Shown here: positions 1 through 11,800 of the stretch, in pieces
Position numbering within the stretch: position 1 is the stretch's first letter
How the letters are laid out: the number at the start of each line of letters is the position of its first letter
NCBI RefSeq assembly: GCF_001949145.1
Contig: NW_019091418.1
Coordinates: 500,282-564,281, forward strand
Direction: 5' to 3'
Source of the DNA: Acanthaster planci
Taxonomy: Eukaryota; Echinodermata; Asteroidea; Valvatida; Acanthasteridae
Length of the DNA: 64,000 nt
Notes under the pieces: model-generated
The model's input: only the letters and a program-made list of their open reading frames with translations
Told to the model about the DNA's origin: nothing
Databases searched by the model: none
Made by a program: the position numbers and the translations under genes

Positions 1-122
1 TGCCATGGCAACTTCTGTTACCTGAGGTGGCAGCTTTCCTGTATATTTGATGCTACAGACTTGCAAGCAAATGGAGAAGTTGGCTAGTGATGCCAAACAC
101 TCTACGTTGATGGCATACAACT
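1..122 (+). pseudogene. Decayed C-type lectin domain fragment at window edge
   Basis: The first bases read CHGNFCYL in frame 1, which resembles the start of a C-type lectin domain (compare HGHHCYLY in the intact gene at 1096 and GDYCYLYT in the gene at 8845). The phenylalanine-alanine part of the first helix follows (FDAT). The expected helix cysteine and LAS segment (CKQMEKLAS) are then found only after a shift of reading frame, and both frames soon hit stops. No splice donor was found that would rescue it. The upstream part lies outside the window. I read it as a frameshifted relic of a lectin gene; an unusual exon with an error in the sequence is possible. Confidence 0.4.
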
Positions 123-136
123 GAATTATCAAGCTC

Positions 137-174
137 CTCAGTCGTTTGTTGTAACCATACAACAAACGACTGAG
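137..174. repeat. Perfect 17-bp inverted repeat, 4-base loop
   Basis: Positions 137-153 and 158-174 are perfect reverse complements around a four-base loop (ACCA). No T-run follows and no gene is close, so this is more likely a tiny foldback element or replication scar than a regulatory hairpin. Confidence 0.8.
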
Positions 175-1095
175 AAGTGATCCGTTAATATGCACAGGGA
201 AAAGTTTGAGACAAATTGTTTGCCCAGTTCAGAAAATTATTTTAAAAAAAATGTTTCTTATCCTTCTTCAAACCAGCCCAGCCATGAAATGAAATGAAAT
301 ATTCAAATCGCTTGCAAAAAAAGTCTTTACCCGCTAAAATTGATGTTTTGAAATGAATCCCAATCAAACTTCTATGTATAACCACCATATCGATGAAAAC
401 AACAATTCCTGCCGATGCCGGTAGCGACAATTTTTGGGCCGATGTATCTTTGGAACTCTGTCTAGCATAAGAATGGATTGCTCGCCTCGATCAATTATAC
501 TCATAGCTTTTCTTTGTTTTCATTGCTACTCGACTAAAAAAATGACTGCTCACATGAAATATTCAGGATGTTGCCAGTCGCTGCCGCATTCCCATCCTTC
601 TTTATCGATGAATATACCGCTTACTTCGAATACATATCGTGCCTTGAACACAAATCGAGGTATCGACTTTTACCGTACGTTGTGGTCTGGTTTATTAATG
701 GCGAATCGACTGGAATTCCTGAGTGGTTGTATGGCTTGCACCGCCGATTCATTCTTGGAGCGCAAAAGATATAAGTACATCGCCTAACACATCAAGCGCA
801 AATTCAAGTTGGCAAAGACAAGGCTAGATTTAATTCTACATCCCATGGATTGACCAAAACACTTGCTATATGATGCCACAGCTACATTATTTTACTACGC
901 GGGTGGCCGGACGCCAGGCTCAGCAAAGACCTACTTGACCTGATTTACTGCACAGACTTTTATTGCTTGTTCTGTTGATATTAGGCAAACTTTTGTGAAG
1001 TACGTTTGAAGGTAATACTGACATAAACTGGGCGTGAGCCCACTATCCCTCTTTAGCTTCTTCAACCGTTGTGTTGAAAAAATCAAGGTCGGAGA
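175..1095. other. Non-coding stretch, no gene seen
   Basis: Several short open frames occur (for example 434-787 +), but they lack recognisable domains, splice context or a signal peptide. The 3' part must hold the promoter and 5' leader of the lectin gene at 1096; no clear TATA box was found. Confidence 0.5.
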
Positions 1096-1584
1096 ATGTC
1101 ATTTTCATCGGCAAATATCGTTATTCTACTCGCTGTTCTTGCCCTTCTTCCAACCATGGATTCGAAGTGCCTCTGCCCGCGTGGTTGGGTCACCCATGGC
1201 CATCACTGCTACCTCTACGTGCCTCAGCCGGAGAGCTTCAACACCGCGGAGAGCCTTTGCGTAGCCCGCGGCTTACCCGGCAGGCCATCCCACCTCGCCT
1301 CGGTGCTAGACGAGGCCGAGGCATCGTTCCTCGCAGATCTGATCAAGCGGTCTGGATCGACTCCTCACGCCTGGATTGGCCTTTTGGACATTGCTTTGGA
1401 GGGGTACTGGTCTTGGCTGGATGGATCGCCCCTCTCGAGCACGCAGTGGGGACCAGGACAACCTGACAATTCAGGCAACGAGGACTGCGTTTTTCTGCGC
1501 ACTGATTCCACCTGGAACGACTACGTGTGCGAGAGTTCAGTCGTTTATATCTGCAAAATGTTGCAGCGATACCGTTCTCTGTAA
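1096..1584 (+). CDS. Secreted single-domain C-type lectin, intronless (162 aa)
   Basis: One uninterrupted exon encodes a signal peptide (about residues 1-23) followed by one complete C-type lectin domain (about 25-155). Landmarks: Cys25/27 with Cys38 (long-form extra disulphide), Cys55 to Cys153, Cys131 to Cys145, WIG at 93-95, QPD at 122-124, Glu129 and WND at 140-142. QPD with WND is the calcium-site-2 set that usually prefers galactose-type sugars, so calcium-dependent glycan binding outside the cell is predicted. The start is chosen because it begins directly with the hydrophobic signal; ORFs in other frames are shadows. The gene has no introns, whereas the CTLDs of the gene at 8845 are split over three exons, and it looks more GC-rich than its surroundings. 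It may be a retrocopy or belong to a separate intronless lectin lineage. Candidate AATAAA signals follow at 1982 and near 2163 and 2192. Confidence 0.9.
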   Translation: MSFSSANIVILLAVLALLPTMDSKCLCPRGWVTHGHHCYLYVPQPESFNTAESLCVARGLPGRPSHLASVLDEAEASFLADLIKRSGSTPHAWIGLLDIALEGYWSWLDGSPLSSTQWGPGQPDNSGNEDCVFLRTDSTWNDYVCESSVVYICKMLQRYRSL

Positions 1585-1981
1585 TCATTTCCATGGTTCA
1601 CGCGTAGGATGACATTCTGTTAGGACTTACCCTCTACCTGGAGTTAAGCATCTTACATGGGGTTCTGAAACAAGTATTGACATAATGCCCCTTTACTATT
1701 TTTTATTAGTGCCTAGCCAGAGACAAATCTGCTTTGATTTGTAAGCATGGCTAATGACTGCATGGAAAATTTTTCCCTTATAGTTGTCTGTTCGACATTT
1801 TCTGTATAATCATTTTGTCTAAGTTGACTTTAAGCTATGCCTTCAGGGCGGTGTTGGAAAAGAAATTTGAAGAAACACTGAATTCCGGAAGAATAACTCT
1901 AGCCTACTTAACCTTAAGTGCATAGATGTAACTTGTGTAATAACAGCTTCAAAGTTAGTAGCAAAACAGAAAAGATGGGAT

Positions 1982-1987
1982 AATAAA
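1982..1987 (+). terminator. Candidate polyadenylation signal AATAAA
   Basis: First canonical AATAAA downstream of the intronless lectin, about 400 bases after its stop. Two further copies near 2163 and 2192 are alternatives. Confidence 0.4.
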
Positions 1988-2454
1988 GTGGATGATGTGA
2001 CGGGACATCATGTGCCTTTGTTTTCATTTGACATCAAAGGTTACACACAATGTAGGCCTTAAACAGAAATGCATGCGTGTGTGGTACTGCAAATGGACTG
2101 GATGTATCTAGTTGTAATTCTAGCAGACTACCAATTCCTGTTGAACTTTGTTTCCTTATAGCTAATAAATCAGGACACCTTCTTCCAAAAGGTGAATAAA
2201 TCGATTAGCCAATTCATTCAACATCAAAAAGAGAACAGTTGCCAGAACGTGAAGCGGTGAAGTAGTAAATATCGTAATTATAAAATACTTTAAATTTATT
2301 GCAAGTTCGTGTTCAGTTTTTTTAGCACAATAATGCTAGTTCAGTTGCGCAATGATGACCAACCTAATGCTTGAGAACATAGGTAACTGATCAATGTTGT
2401 ATTTTTTAAAGCAGGAGATCGGAGCCTTGATTGATAAACTGTACGGCAGCAGGT

Positions 2455-3015
2455 GGATTTCAAGATTGCAATGCTTGCAAGCATTGTAAGGCCATTTCTA
2501 TCCACATCAACTTTTGCACTGCAATCATTTTTATGTCGTTAATAGACTATGTTTGCGTTTCATGTCATCATAACCGTTTTCAAAGGATTTATTAAAAATG
2601 TAAGAATTGTTTTTGTCTATGTAGACGTGCTGCTTTCCAGTGTCTTTCGTGGTCTAATTTCTCAAAGAATGTGTTTTAAGTAATTGTTGTGATAATGAAT
2701 ATCACTTCGCACACATCTTGGTGCTAACAATCATGCAATGTAATACTCCGTGTAGCTTCTGTTTTTCCTGTTTCGCAATCGGCTCTACGTGGTCAAAGAA
2801 GACTCGTCGCAGATCTCCATGAAGATTATAAAGCCATCTTTGTTCCTGTTCTAAAAAAAAAAAAACTCCTTTAAAGAGTGACCAAAGACAAACAATTTAC
2901 GGTTTCATTTACCAAGCCATACTATAAAGCTTCACTTGCTTAATAACTCGCTTAAAATCTCCCAAGTTTGAAACTGATGCCTGGGCATGACGCAGATCTT
3001 TGCTGACTGCACAAT
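2455..3015 (-). pseudogene. Dead 3'-end copy of the NTF2-like gene family
   Basis: This block aligns over most of its length with 28848-29390, the last exon and 3' flank of gene A. The exon remnant spans 2785-2868 (minus) and still ends with IFMEICDES-like coding and a TAG stop. It is 84 instead of 82 bases long, so the frame is broken. A run of 13 T replaces the start of the exon where the functional copies encode the (I/L)W-containing strand. No other exon of the family was seen nearby, so only the gene's 3' end was copied here, about 26 kb from the parent and on the far side of the lectin gene. Loss of introns cannot be judged, because only one exon is present. The similarity outside the exon shows a DNA-level duplication and not a processed transcript. 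Confidence 0.75.
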
Positions 3016-6000
3016 ACATTACGAAGGCAGTGTGTTCATATATGCTCATTGATATTGTCGGCAATGGCCTTCTCTACTTGTATGCAAAGACGTAATGTTA
3101 AGTCCATAGAATGGTAGTTCGTTACACCAGAGCGGCTGCCAGAGAAAGGACCGATTTGTGAGCCTTTCCAGTCTATTGGCAATACTACTTGTGAAAGAGA
3201 AGAGTTCTTTAATCTTAAGAGAGGTGGAACCAGTGGGGTTGCTGCACACTGAAGTGAAGCGGGTCATTTTTTTTTTAATTGGCATTGAAAGCACGCAAAG
3301 TATTTAAACGCCACGCGCGAGTTAATGTGTGTGACATCGATCTGGTGCCTTCGATTGAACGTGAGAATGTGTTGCAGACGCTATTTCAGGCGCCAGTCAA
3401 AACACGATTTCGCTCGTCGCCCAGTGCCCTCACAGGGAGCTCGAAACAGCAAATGCTTTTCTCAAATGGATTAAAATGCGTAGTGACGGATTCCGACTTT
3501 CATTCTTTCTATTTTATTTGTTGCTTTGGCCTATCAGCGGCGCATGCAGTGCAAGGTCTAGCCGCTTGTGGCATATTGAGGGCTTCGCTCGTCGCTCGTC
3601 CGTGTCAATAACATCAAAACCTGTACAACACTGCAAAAAGGGCATTCTTCTCTTTACAGAGGTGTCTTTCTCTTTCCCATATATAAAGTAGCTTTGCCAT
3701 TGCAGCAATTTTTATCTAAGTATACATTTTTATGTGGACATCCATATTACATGTTCAAATGCCACGATATTGAGCTTCCCAGTGTCTCAAGATTTGAAAT
3801 TTGCAGAATTCATTAAAGGGTCTGTGGAAAGTGATTTTAATTCTTATAATTAGAAATGACACGTTTTGAAACTTAAATTTAAAAGTTATTGGTGTGATTA
3901 ATAAATGGAAGAAAAACCCTTATGTATTTAGCGACATCTCGAGACCCCCGGCGTGTCAGTCCCTATATCAGGTTGAGTTGGGAAAGTTCAGTCTAATTTA
4001 GGATGTTTTAGCAGTAACACCTGCAAAGATTGAACAAGTCTACCAAGCTTTCCAATCAAAGCGTAATTTCGATATGGATATCGAAAGTCAGTCTAACCAG
4101 GGCAAATGGTCAGGACCGACAGAGAGCTTCAACCTGTGCAATTTGCATATCGAGTCGCAGTGTTTTCTTCCGAACACATATAACACGTTTTGCTGAAGTC
4201 AGACACCGCGCCCACAACCTCTGGAAAATAAAAAAAAAGACAAAATGAATAAAGACAAAGTGCAGCTTGCGGTTGACTCTGCATATAAAAAGCTCCACCT
4301 GGTGACTACCTGAGGTACGGTAGCTAGTCCAGCAACGCTGTTGACACAGCATGTACGTGGGTACCTATACGGTTGTAAAAATTTAGTTTCTGCGTGACTC
4401 TACATCGGTACATTACGAAACACGCAGCAACGTGGCAACATCAGTGGCTTGCTTATTCCTTCAAAGACAACATTCATTAATCCTAAATTCAAATCAAACT
4501 GAAGTGTTCAGCAATCTGACATGCCCATTAATAAAAGGCCTAACGAGTATGCTCAAAACCTTTGTGAGATTGAATGAAAAACAGGGTCCTACAGAGTGGA
4601 AATGCTAGATCTGCAACCGGGGATTTGCCCTGAAAACCATTGCTAATACCAAATGGCTGAACATGAAGCTTATTTCCGAACAAAACTTTGTATGCCAAAT
4701 TTGTCAGACTTCTAAAAGCAGTTGCATAGTCATTGAGTAAGTGTAACTGAGACTCAGGTATAGTCTTTGCAAGAGATGAAAACATTTGATTGCAACCATC
4801 ACTCGCTAATCATGTATACGTACTGTTGAAGTTGTATGGAGAGATGTACTTCACCATCGAGAACTGCCTTACTTTTTTGGAATGAGGTATGGCGTTCTGA
4901 GAGTGGCACCACGGATGGCAAGTTCTTCCCTGGTAAAAAAAAAACCTCGGTCTGTAAAAAATACTGTAGCGCCGGTGGGTTCGGCCGGTGGGGGCGCCAG
5001 CTCAGACCCACATGGAGCTAGCTGGCTGCCCCCCCGCTGGTATGCCAACGTCCCGCGGTTTTCCCACGTCGCGCCTGCGCAGTCCCCGCCTAGACACCTC
5101 ATGTCTAGAGCTTGGTGTGAAAAACAGTGTTGTGACGTCGAAAGAAATAAAACAGAGGTTTCTTGCCCGGAACGGCGATTTGTGGCTGATTCAGAGCCCA
5201 ATTAGTAGGACAATAGAATCTCAATACTCAACAAAATTTAAAAGCCAGGGCAAATTATCCTCAGTAAGATTTTTCTTCTATTTCTTTTTGCAATAAAATT
5301 GGTGGCTCTTCCAGGACCTATTGCAGCAAGGTACTTACTTGACGGTATAATAGACCAGGTCTGTGCAAGACCTGTAATATCAAATCTGTAATATCTTTCA
5401 CAGAATTTTTCTGTGCAATCGATAACGCAGCGATCGAAAGCATTATCATTTTTTTGTTGGGTTGTTTGTTGATGTGTTTGTTTGCTTGTTCCTTTTTTTT
5501 GGGGGGGGGGGCTTTTTCGCAATTTTGTATAACCAGATTAAAACATCACCCACGATATTTCTATACTCGAAAATTCCGTTCGCACATTGTGCATAGGCTT
5601 CGGTGTGCGTGGATATGAAAGACCTGCCAACAAAATGCAAACAGAAAACAGTGCACAGTGCATAGGCATGCACCCAGCTTGTACTGGATCTTCGTCACAT
5701 ACGTAACGCACTCAGATCGTTTTGTCCGGAACACCTTAGACCAAAAAGGCTTTAAATCCGATGGAGCCTACATAATGCTGTTTTTTAAACAAAATACAAT
5801 CATTTAAAGCCCTAGATCTCCGAAGGTACGTATCGATTTCCGATGGGGTTATAACCTTGCAGATATCTACAAAGGGAATTGTTATAGACAACAATTGACC
5901 CGATGTGATGATAATATCATCAGGTGAATGTCTCGTGAAATTAGAGGTGCATCTCAAACCCGTGTCTCCTGAAGTACATGTCTAATTGGATTTACTTTGT

Positions 6001-8764
6001 AAATAGCTAGAAAGAGAAGTGTTGTGAACGAAAATTAGCCTGATGTGATGATTACGTCGTCGGGGGAGGAACGCATGACCCCCCCTTTTTTCTCTTCTTG
6101 TCTTTTCGTTTGAAGGAACAGTTCAAATTTTGAGGGACTGCAATTTTCTTGGCCCGCACGATAAGTTCTTTCAGCCATTATGTTTTAAACTACGGCACCA
6201 ACAGTAACGTGCTGTGTTCAAACATGTGTGCAGAGGAGCTTTACAACAAACAGCTGATGGACATACGAAAGGTACACCTTTCCGAAATTGTGTGCGCACC
6301 ACAGATTCTGGCACTGCCAGGTTTGGGGTTCCACTCGATTTTTCCACGTTTTGAAGTCATAAATGTCGCCGTGATGGATTTACCGGAATGTGGTAAAAAC
6401 TAAGTGAAAGATGTTGGCTTTGTCTGCGTGTACACCCTAGCACACAACAGTCTGTTGGCATGGTAAACTGCTAAGAATTGTAAAATTGCAGCAACTGAAT
6501 GGCACTTAACTCTGCCTACCAGCTGCGCACGCGCGGTTGTTACTTTCTTATGTACTTGCTACTAAAAGAAAATTATTGCCTCCTGCGATTACAAATGTTT
6601 TCAAATGGGAAATAGAATATTAAAAAGAAGATTGAATTGCCTACACATTGTAAATATTTTTTTATTAAACCAAAAATAATAAGAACAATACACTAAATAT
6701 ATAGATTATTATTTAAAAAGTACTGTCGGCCCAACAGTGTCCTGATATTTTTTGACAGCTGGATGGCTAATAATCATAATGTTCACCCCCCCCCGAAAAA
6801 GAGTCATTTACTGCCGTCTGTATTGTCATGTTTTAGTACCTGCAAAATGTCCTGTTTTGCTTTACACCTTGTAGCAAATTCATCCATACCTGTGTTCGTT
6901 ATTCGTTAAAAAATACCACTACAAAAATACAGAGAACGACAACGTTATAGTAACAATACTGGATAATTCTAGCCAAACAACTTGGGACACGTCAGTTTTG
7001 CTCGTTATAACGCAAGAGAAATGCAGGTCTCGTATATATCGTTTAACATGTGAAGCCAGGTACCGATCGCCATTGGAAACTGTATCCCATTCTATGGAAA
7101 TTAGGACCCTCTTGTAGTTGCAATGGCTGGTTTGAAAGGTGTGTGAGAAGTAACATATGTGCAATACTCAAAACTACTGACTTGTTGAACTTGCGTGATA
7201 ACACTGTCGCTTGGTAATTACCACGGTCTTTATCAAGAAAACTGTTAACTGTCCAAATATTCAATTATATCGTGGTACTTTGAGAATGAGAATGGTTGTG
7301 AGGTAACATAATTCAAGAAAGCAACAAGCACAGAGAAATGCACACAAAACCTTGTAAACATTATCCGTGTAATCAGCCTAAGGCTACCAGAAGTATCTCT
7401 TTAAGAAACACTGCACTTTATGTGGGCCTGATTAATCATCGTCAACACACAACAGTTACGTCAACACACCGTCAACTCATCCCATATGCATTTGAAATCA
7501 ATTGCACAGACATAAAACTGTGATATTTGGGCAAAGGTAATTGTCCAGTGGTTTGAAGTTGCATTTCAATTTTGAGAATGGATTTTCTCACACTAAATTT
7601 AGTGAACTAAAAAGAACCGTTTAAAAGAGTCAAACCTCTTACGGTTTTGCCAAAGTGTCGTTTTGATGAATAGTTCACGGTTAAATATCAAATCCTTAAT
7701 TAGTTCTCTCTCTTTCTCTAATTTTTAACGTGTTAAAGAAGTGTTGACGGTGTGTTAAAGGTAATTAGTATTACCCTCTCTTTCTTTGGCAGTTTGCAAC
7801 TAAAATCCAAAATTAAAGTAAATCAGAAAAGGCAATTCTTGCGTTGAACTTTAAATTAGAGCTATTTTAATGGTTCTTTGGGACAAAACGTGAACACTAC
7901 AAAAAAGCACCAGGCGACAAGCCAAGCCTTCATTACAGTTTCCGCCCGTAACCGTTTTGATAACTTGCTGTCCATTTTAACTGTGTAATTGACATTTTAG
8001 TAAATGTTGAGTACCCATTTTGCAATTTGCTGTCAGATAACGAGGTGAGTGAGGCGGTGTTTACTGATAAGTGAGCTGTCTACGTGTGAGAGCTGACTTA
8101 TCAGTGAGTAAACAGTTTGCAAAGTCAGGGGCAGAATGTTTTTTATCAAAGTTTGCAGGTATAACACTGAATTATATTTGACAATTTTAACGTTGGATTA
8201 GTTGAAATTATGTTTTTCGAAGTGTTGCTTGTTTCCTTCCAAGATCGTCATTTGTCCAGAATATGCAGTTGCCAAAGACTTTGCAAGAAAAGAATGACCT
8301 AGGTTTTGCTTAATGGAAAAGAATGGAAAACAACAAACCTTATCAAGATCGTGAACTTCTTTCTCGGTGAATGTAGACTTCCGGTTACACAAATTCAAAA
8401 GCTTTAGCGAGCTCTGAAATCCAACCTCTGATTTTTGAACTCACTTTTAAATATATTCTTAAAACTTGAACTTTTACATATGACAGTAATATAAACTCGT
8501 TGAAAATATTTAACAACCGCCTCCCAAAGTCCAAACCTGGACACGTCACTTGAGACGCCCATTGTCAAGGTTCTATCGGAAACACAATCTATCAACCACC
8601 TGCTTCATGCCGGCTATGGCACACAGCCTCTCAAAAACACATAAAAGTTTATCTAAACGTATACTGGCAAATAATCAGGCTCTTCAAAATAATCTTGAGA
8701 CTTTTTCGTAGACGTCAAATAATGGCTTTTTTTTAATTTTTGCAGTGTCTCTAGATTCCTGTGT
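3016..8764. other. Intergenic, no convincing gene
   Basis: Only short, overlapping frames without domains. It holds a T8-G11 junction near 5493, a C-run near 6786, and a short imperfect direct repeat (around 5890-5925 and 6030-6065, shared core GATGTGATGAT). Otherwise AT-rich sequence. The 3' end should contain the promoter of the lectin/EGF gene. Confidence 0.5.
5493..5511. repeat. T8-G11 homopolymer junction
   Basis: A T-run abuts a G-run with no intervening base. It is one of at least five such junctions in the window. Confidence 0.9.
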
Positions 8765-8774
8765 GATAAAAAGG
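8765..8774 (+). promoter_or_regulatory. TATA-like box upstream of the lectin/EGF gene
   Basis: GATAAAAAGG lies 80 bases before the start codon at 8845, a plausible spacing for a TATA-like element plus a short leader. Assignment rests on position and composition only. Confidence 0.3.
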
Positions 8775-8844
8775 CTCAAGGATCCAATAAATAGCAGGTA
8801 GGCCCAGAGGACACCAACGGACTAAATCGTTCGTAAGCTTCATC

Positions 8845-11800
8845 ATGCAAGGCTCTAGCTTCGCTCTCCTGTTCTTTGGTAAGTTGCGCCTAATTTAATC
8901 ATGGCGTGCGAGCACGACTCCGTGAGAGACTTTTAACACAATGGCGATGGTAATAGGTTATATTTTATCAAAGTTCCATGATCACCATACCTAAAGTGGC
9001 AGTCAATGGCAGGAAAAACTAACGTTTTCAAGACCATAAAGAAAAGCTGGTATACCTGTTAAAAAAATGGCACCGTGTTTGCCATCTTATGTCCCTTTGG
9101 AATAAATTAAACTTTCTGGGAGTGTTTGTGGTTCATTTTTTCAGGCAGTTTGTTTCCTGTCTGCAAATTTCACGTAATTTGTTGACATAGCTCGTGTGAA
9201 AGTGAGCTCGTAGCAGTAGTATTCGGCAACATTGTCGAGTTCTCTCACATAGCCACATATGCGACACGAAATTGTAGGCGTGCGACCTCGTCTCTGTCTA
9301 TGCTATTAATTTGATGGCATAGTGATGAGACGGGCAATGATGGCCATCACAATCGTCTTATTTTATGGTTGATATTTTATATAGTTTCATTGAAATTGTT
9401 TTTAGTTCAAACTGTTCTATGCCATGGTTCGTCCGCACGCTTTTCGTATGCGTTAGCGCACAGCTGGCTTTCAGCTTTTGATATCTGCCGATGTGCATGA
9501 TGCCTGCATAAAAATTGTGTGTATGCTGACAAGTAACAGTCCTCTGCCTGCTGACAGGCTACGGGTACCCTCTGCTTTCAGTGCTTTTGACAGTGTTTGA
9601 CATTGCCACTGTTCAGAAAAGAACGTCTTGACACAATGCTACTACAATAATAAGTAAGCGCCCATAGTGAGTGTGCCGCTGTCATTTCACAGGTGGACTC
9701 TTATTTGATTCCTGTAACTTGTAATTGATTTTTGGCTTCACAGGCACACCGTTTCTCCCACCAGTCTCTGCTCTTCCCCCGCGGTCAACAAGGCTATTAA
9801 ATAAAATCATTGTTTCACACCAGAAAATTTAGAGGTGTGAATGCAACAACGACGACGATCAAAACCCAAGTGCAATTAGGGAAATGGGGTTTAAAAGGGA
9901 CCATTGGCCCCCGGCCAAAAGATCCACCTTTTTGTTTGAAAAATAATCAACAGCAAACGCTTTGGTTTATGGTGTTTCCCCTCCTTCAAAAAAGTGAGTT
10001 GGAAGCCCCAGATGTAGTTTCACATCTTAGGAAAGCCTTGAAAGGTTTAATGATCTTTCGCCTAAAAATAAGTCCTGCCCCGAAAATTTGGCTCCGAATT
10101 CATCCCTGTCGGTGCCCCATGGTTATGTAAGAAGTGAATAGCAGTACCTTATTAATGTCCTTCAACTTCCCCTTTCTTAGGAGTCGTCTCCATCTTTATC
10201 CTTGGTACGGCACAAGGAAGTACTTTGTCTGGTGGTAAGACCATTTTAGTTTTGTTTCTCTTGATATTATCAACGGAAAGGGATTGATTGACATTGCTCA
10301 ACAGACAAAAACGTGTCTGTCTTCAATTTAGGCCTACTGGCAGTTCACGTCTGTATAATAACTTCTACACGGATTTATTTATAACTCTTTTTTTCAATAT
10401 TAAATAAAATAACTCCAGTCTCGCTGACTGGAAGCAAGGCTATTTACGCTCTGTGCTATAAGCCTAGTGTTGCCTTATAAAACGTGCCTGCTTGACTTAC
10501 CCGTTTGTGAAAATGTTATTGCTTCTAGGCTCGAAGGCACTCTCAAGTGCGCGCTCCGCACGTGTTTCAGTGGGAAATTATGAACTGAGTTTTTCCAGTT
10601 TGAATTTATTTTGCCTTCGTAGTGAGGACTTAAGTGAATTCATGTCATGCAAGCAGTTGCTTTATATCATGAAATCTTTCGTTTTGTTTGTTTTTGTTTT
10701 TCATTCTTTTTTATATAACAGCAAAGAAAAAATATTTTCATGGAGGAGTAGCCCCATTTCTACTTTAGTTTTGTGAAAATAAAATTTTAAAAAGTAAGTC
10801 TCATACCTAGGGAATTTTTCCGAGGTTTTAATTCATAAACGGCATAAAATAAAGAATTAAAGTTTTCCCAACATTTTCAGACTTGAGCTCTGAAGGAGAA
10901 AGGCGTAAAAATTTCACATTTTTTGACACATTTCCGTTAGATGCTTTTCCCCTGCCCGACTGGACGCGTTTGAATATTGACAAAAATTCTGAAGTGAAAC
11001 ATACATGTCTTTAGCTTAACAATAGGGGCAAAAGGTATATTTTGTAAAGCAAACCTCCAACACAGTCAACGGGAGTATAATGTACGTGCATTCATGTTGT
11101 TTAGCTTTCCCCTTATTACGGAGCCACTCAGGGGACAGGCACAATTACATGTTTTTTTCGTTCTCTCGAAATCATTTCGTTTCCTCAAGATATCATTCCG
11201 TTTCCTTGAAATCATTTCGTTCCCTCGAATTGTTGATTTCGTTCCCTCGAAGGATGCCTGTGTACTTTGCACGATGAAGTTGTCACTACGTACCTTAACT
11301 TGGAGTTACTTTAATCTGGAAGCGTTTTCCTGTCCGACAATTGTACAGCAGTGGCGCAAGGTACACAAACATAGTTCGAGTGAATGAAATCGGTTTTTCA
11401 AGAGAACGGAATAATAATTCGAGGGAACGAAATAAAAATTCGACGGAACGAAAAAACGCTGTGCCTGTCCCCTTAGGGGCACCGTACTTTATCGAGAGGA
11501 CATGCACGCCGATATTCCAAACCGGAAATAGGAAACCCCACTTTCCACTCGTTGCAAGCTTGTTTCCGGATGACTGATCAAAGAAATCTTCACGTGGACA
11601 TACCGTATTACCACAATACGATACATTTCATAACAGAATACGGTATTGGGGGATTGGTTCATTAACAAAAATAGATGTTGATACAAAAATATCGGTGTAT
11701 GAAAATAGTGAATTAATGTGACATCTTTTGGACTCTTTGCATGAAACTGTGCCCGCAACAAGTTTTGCGCACGAGCGTTCGATCCTTTTTGACATTTTAA

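Noticed and set aside
434-787. 117-codon plus frame (and 568-774)
   Set aside because: No domain, signal peptide or splice context; two overlapping frames of similar length in the same DNA suggest chance.
11066-11577. Five overlapping frames on both strands
   Set aside because: They are by-products of the foldback element and its CGTTCCCTCGAA units.
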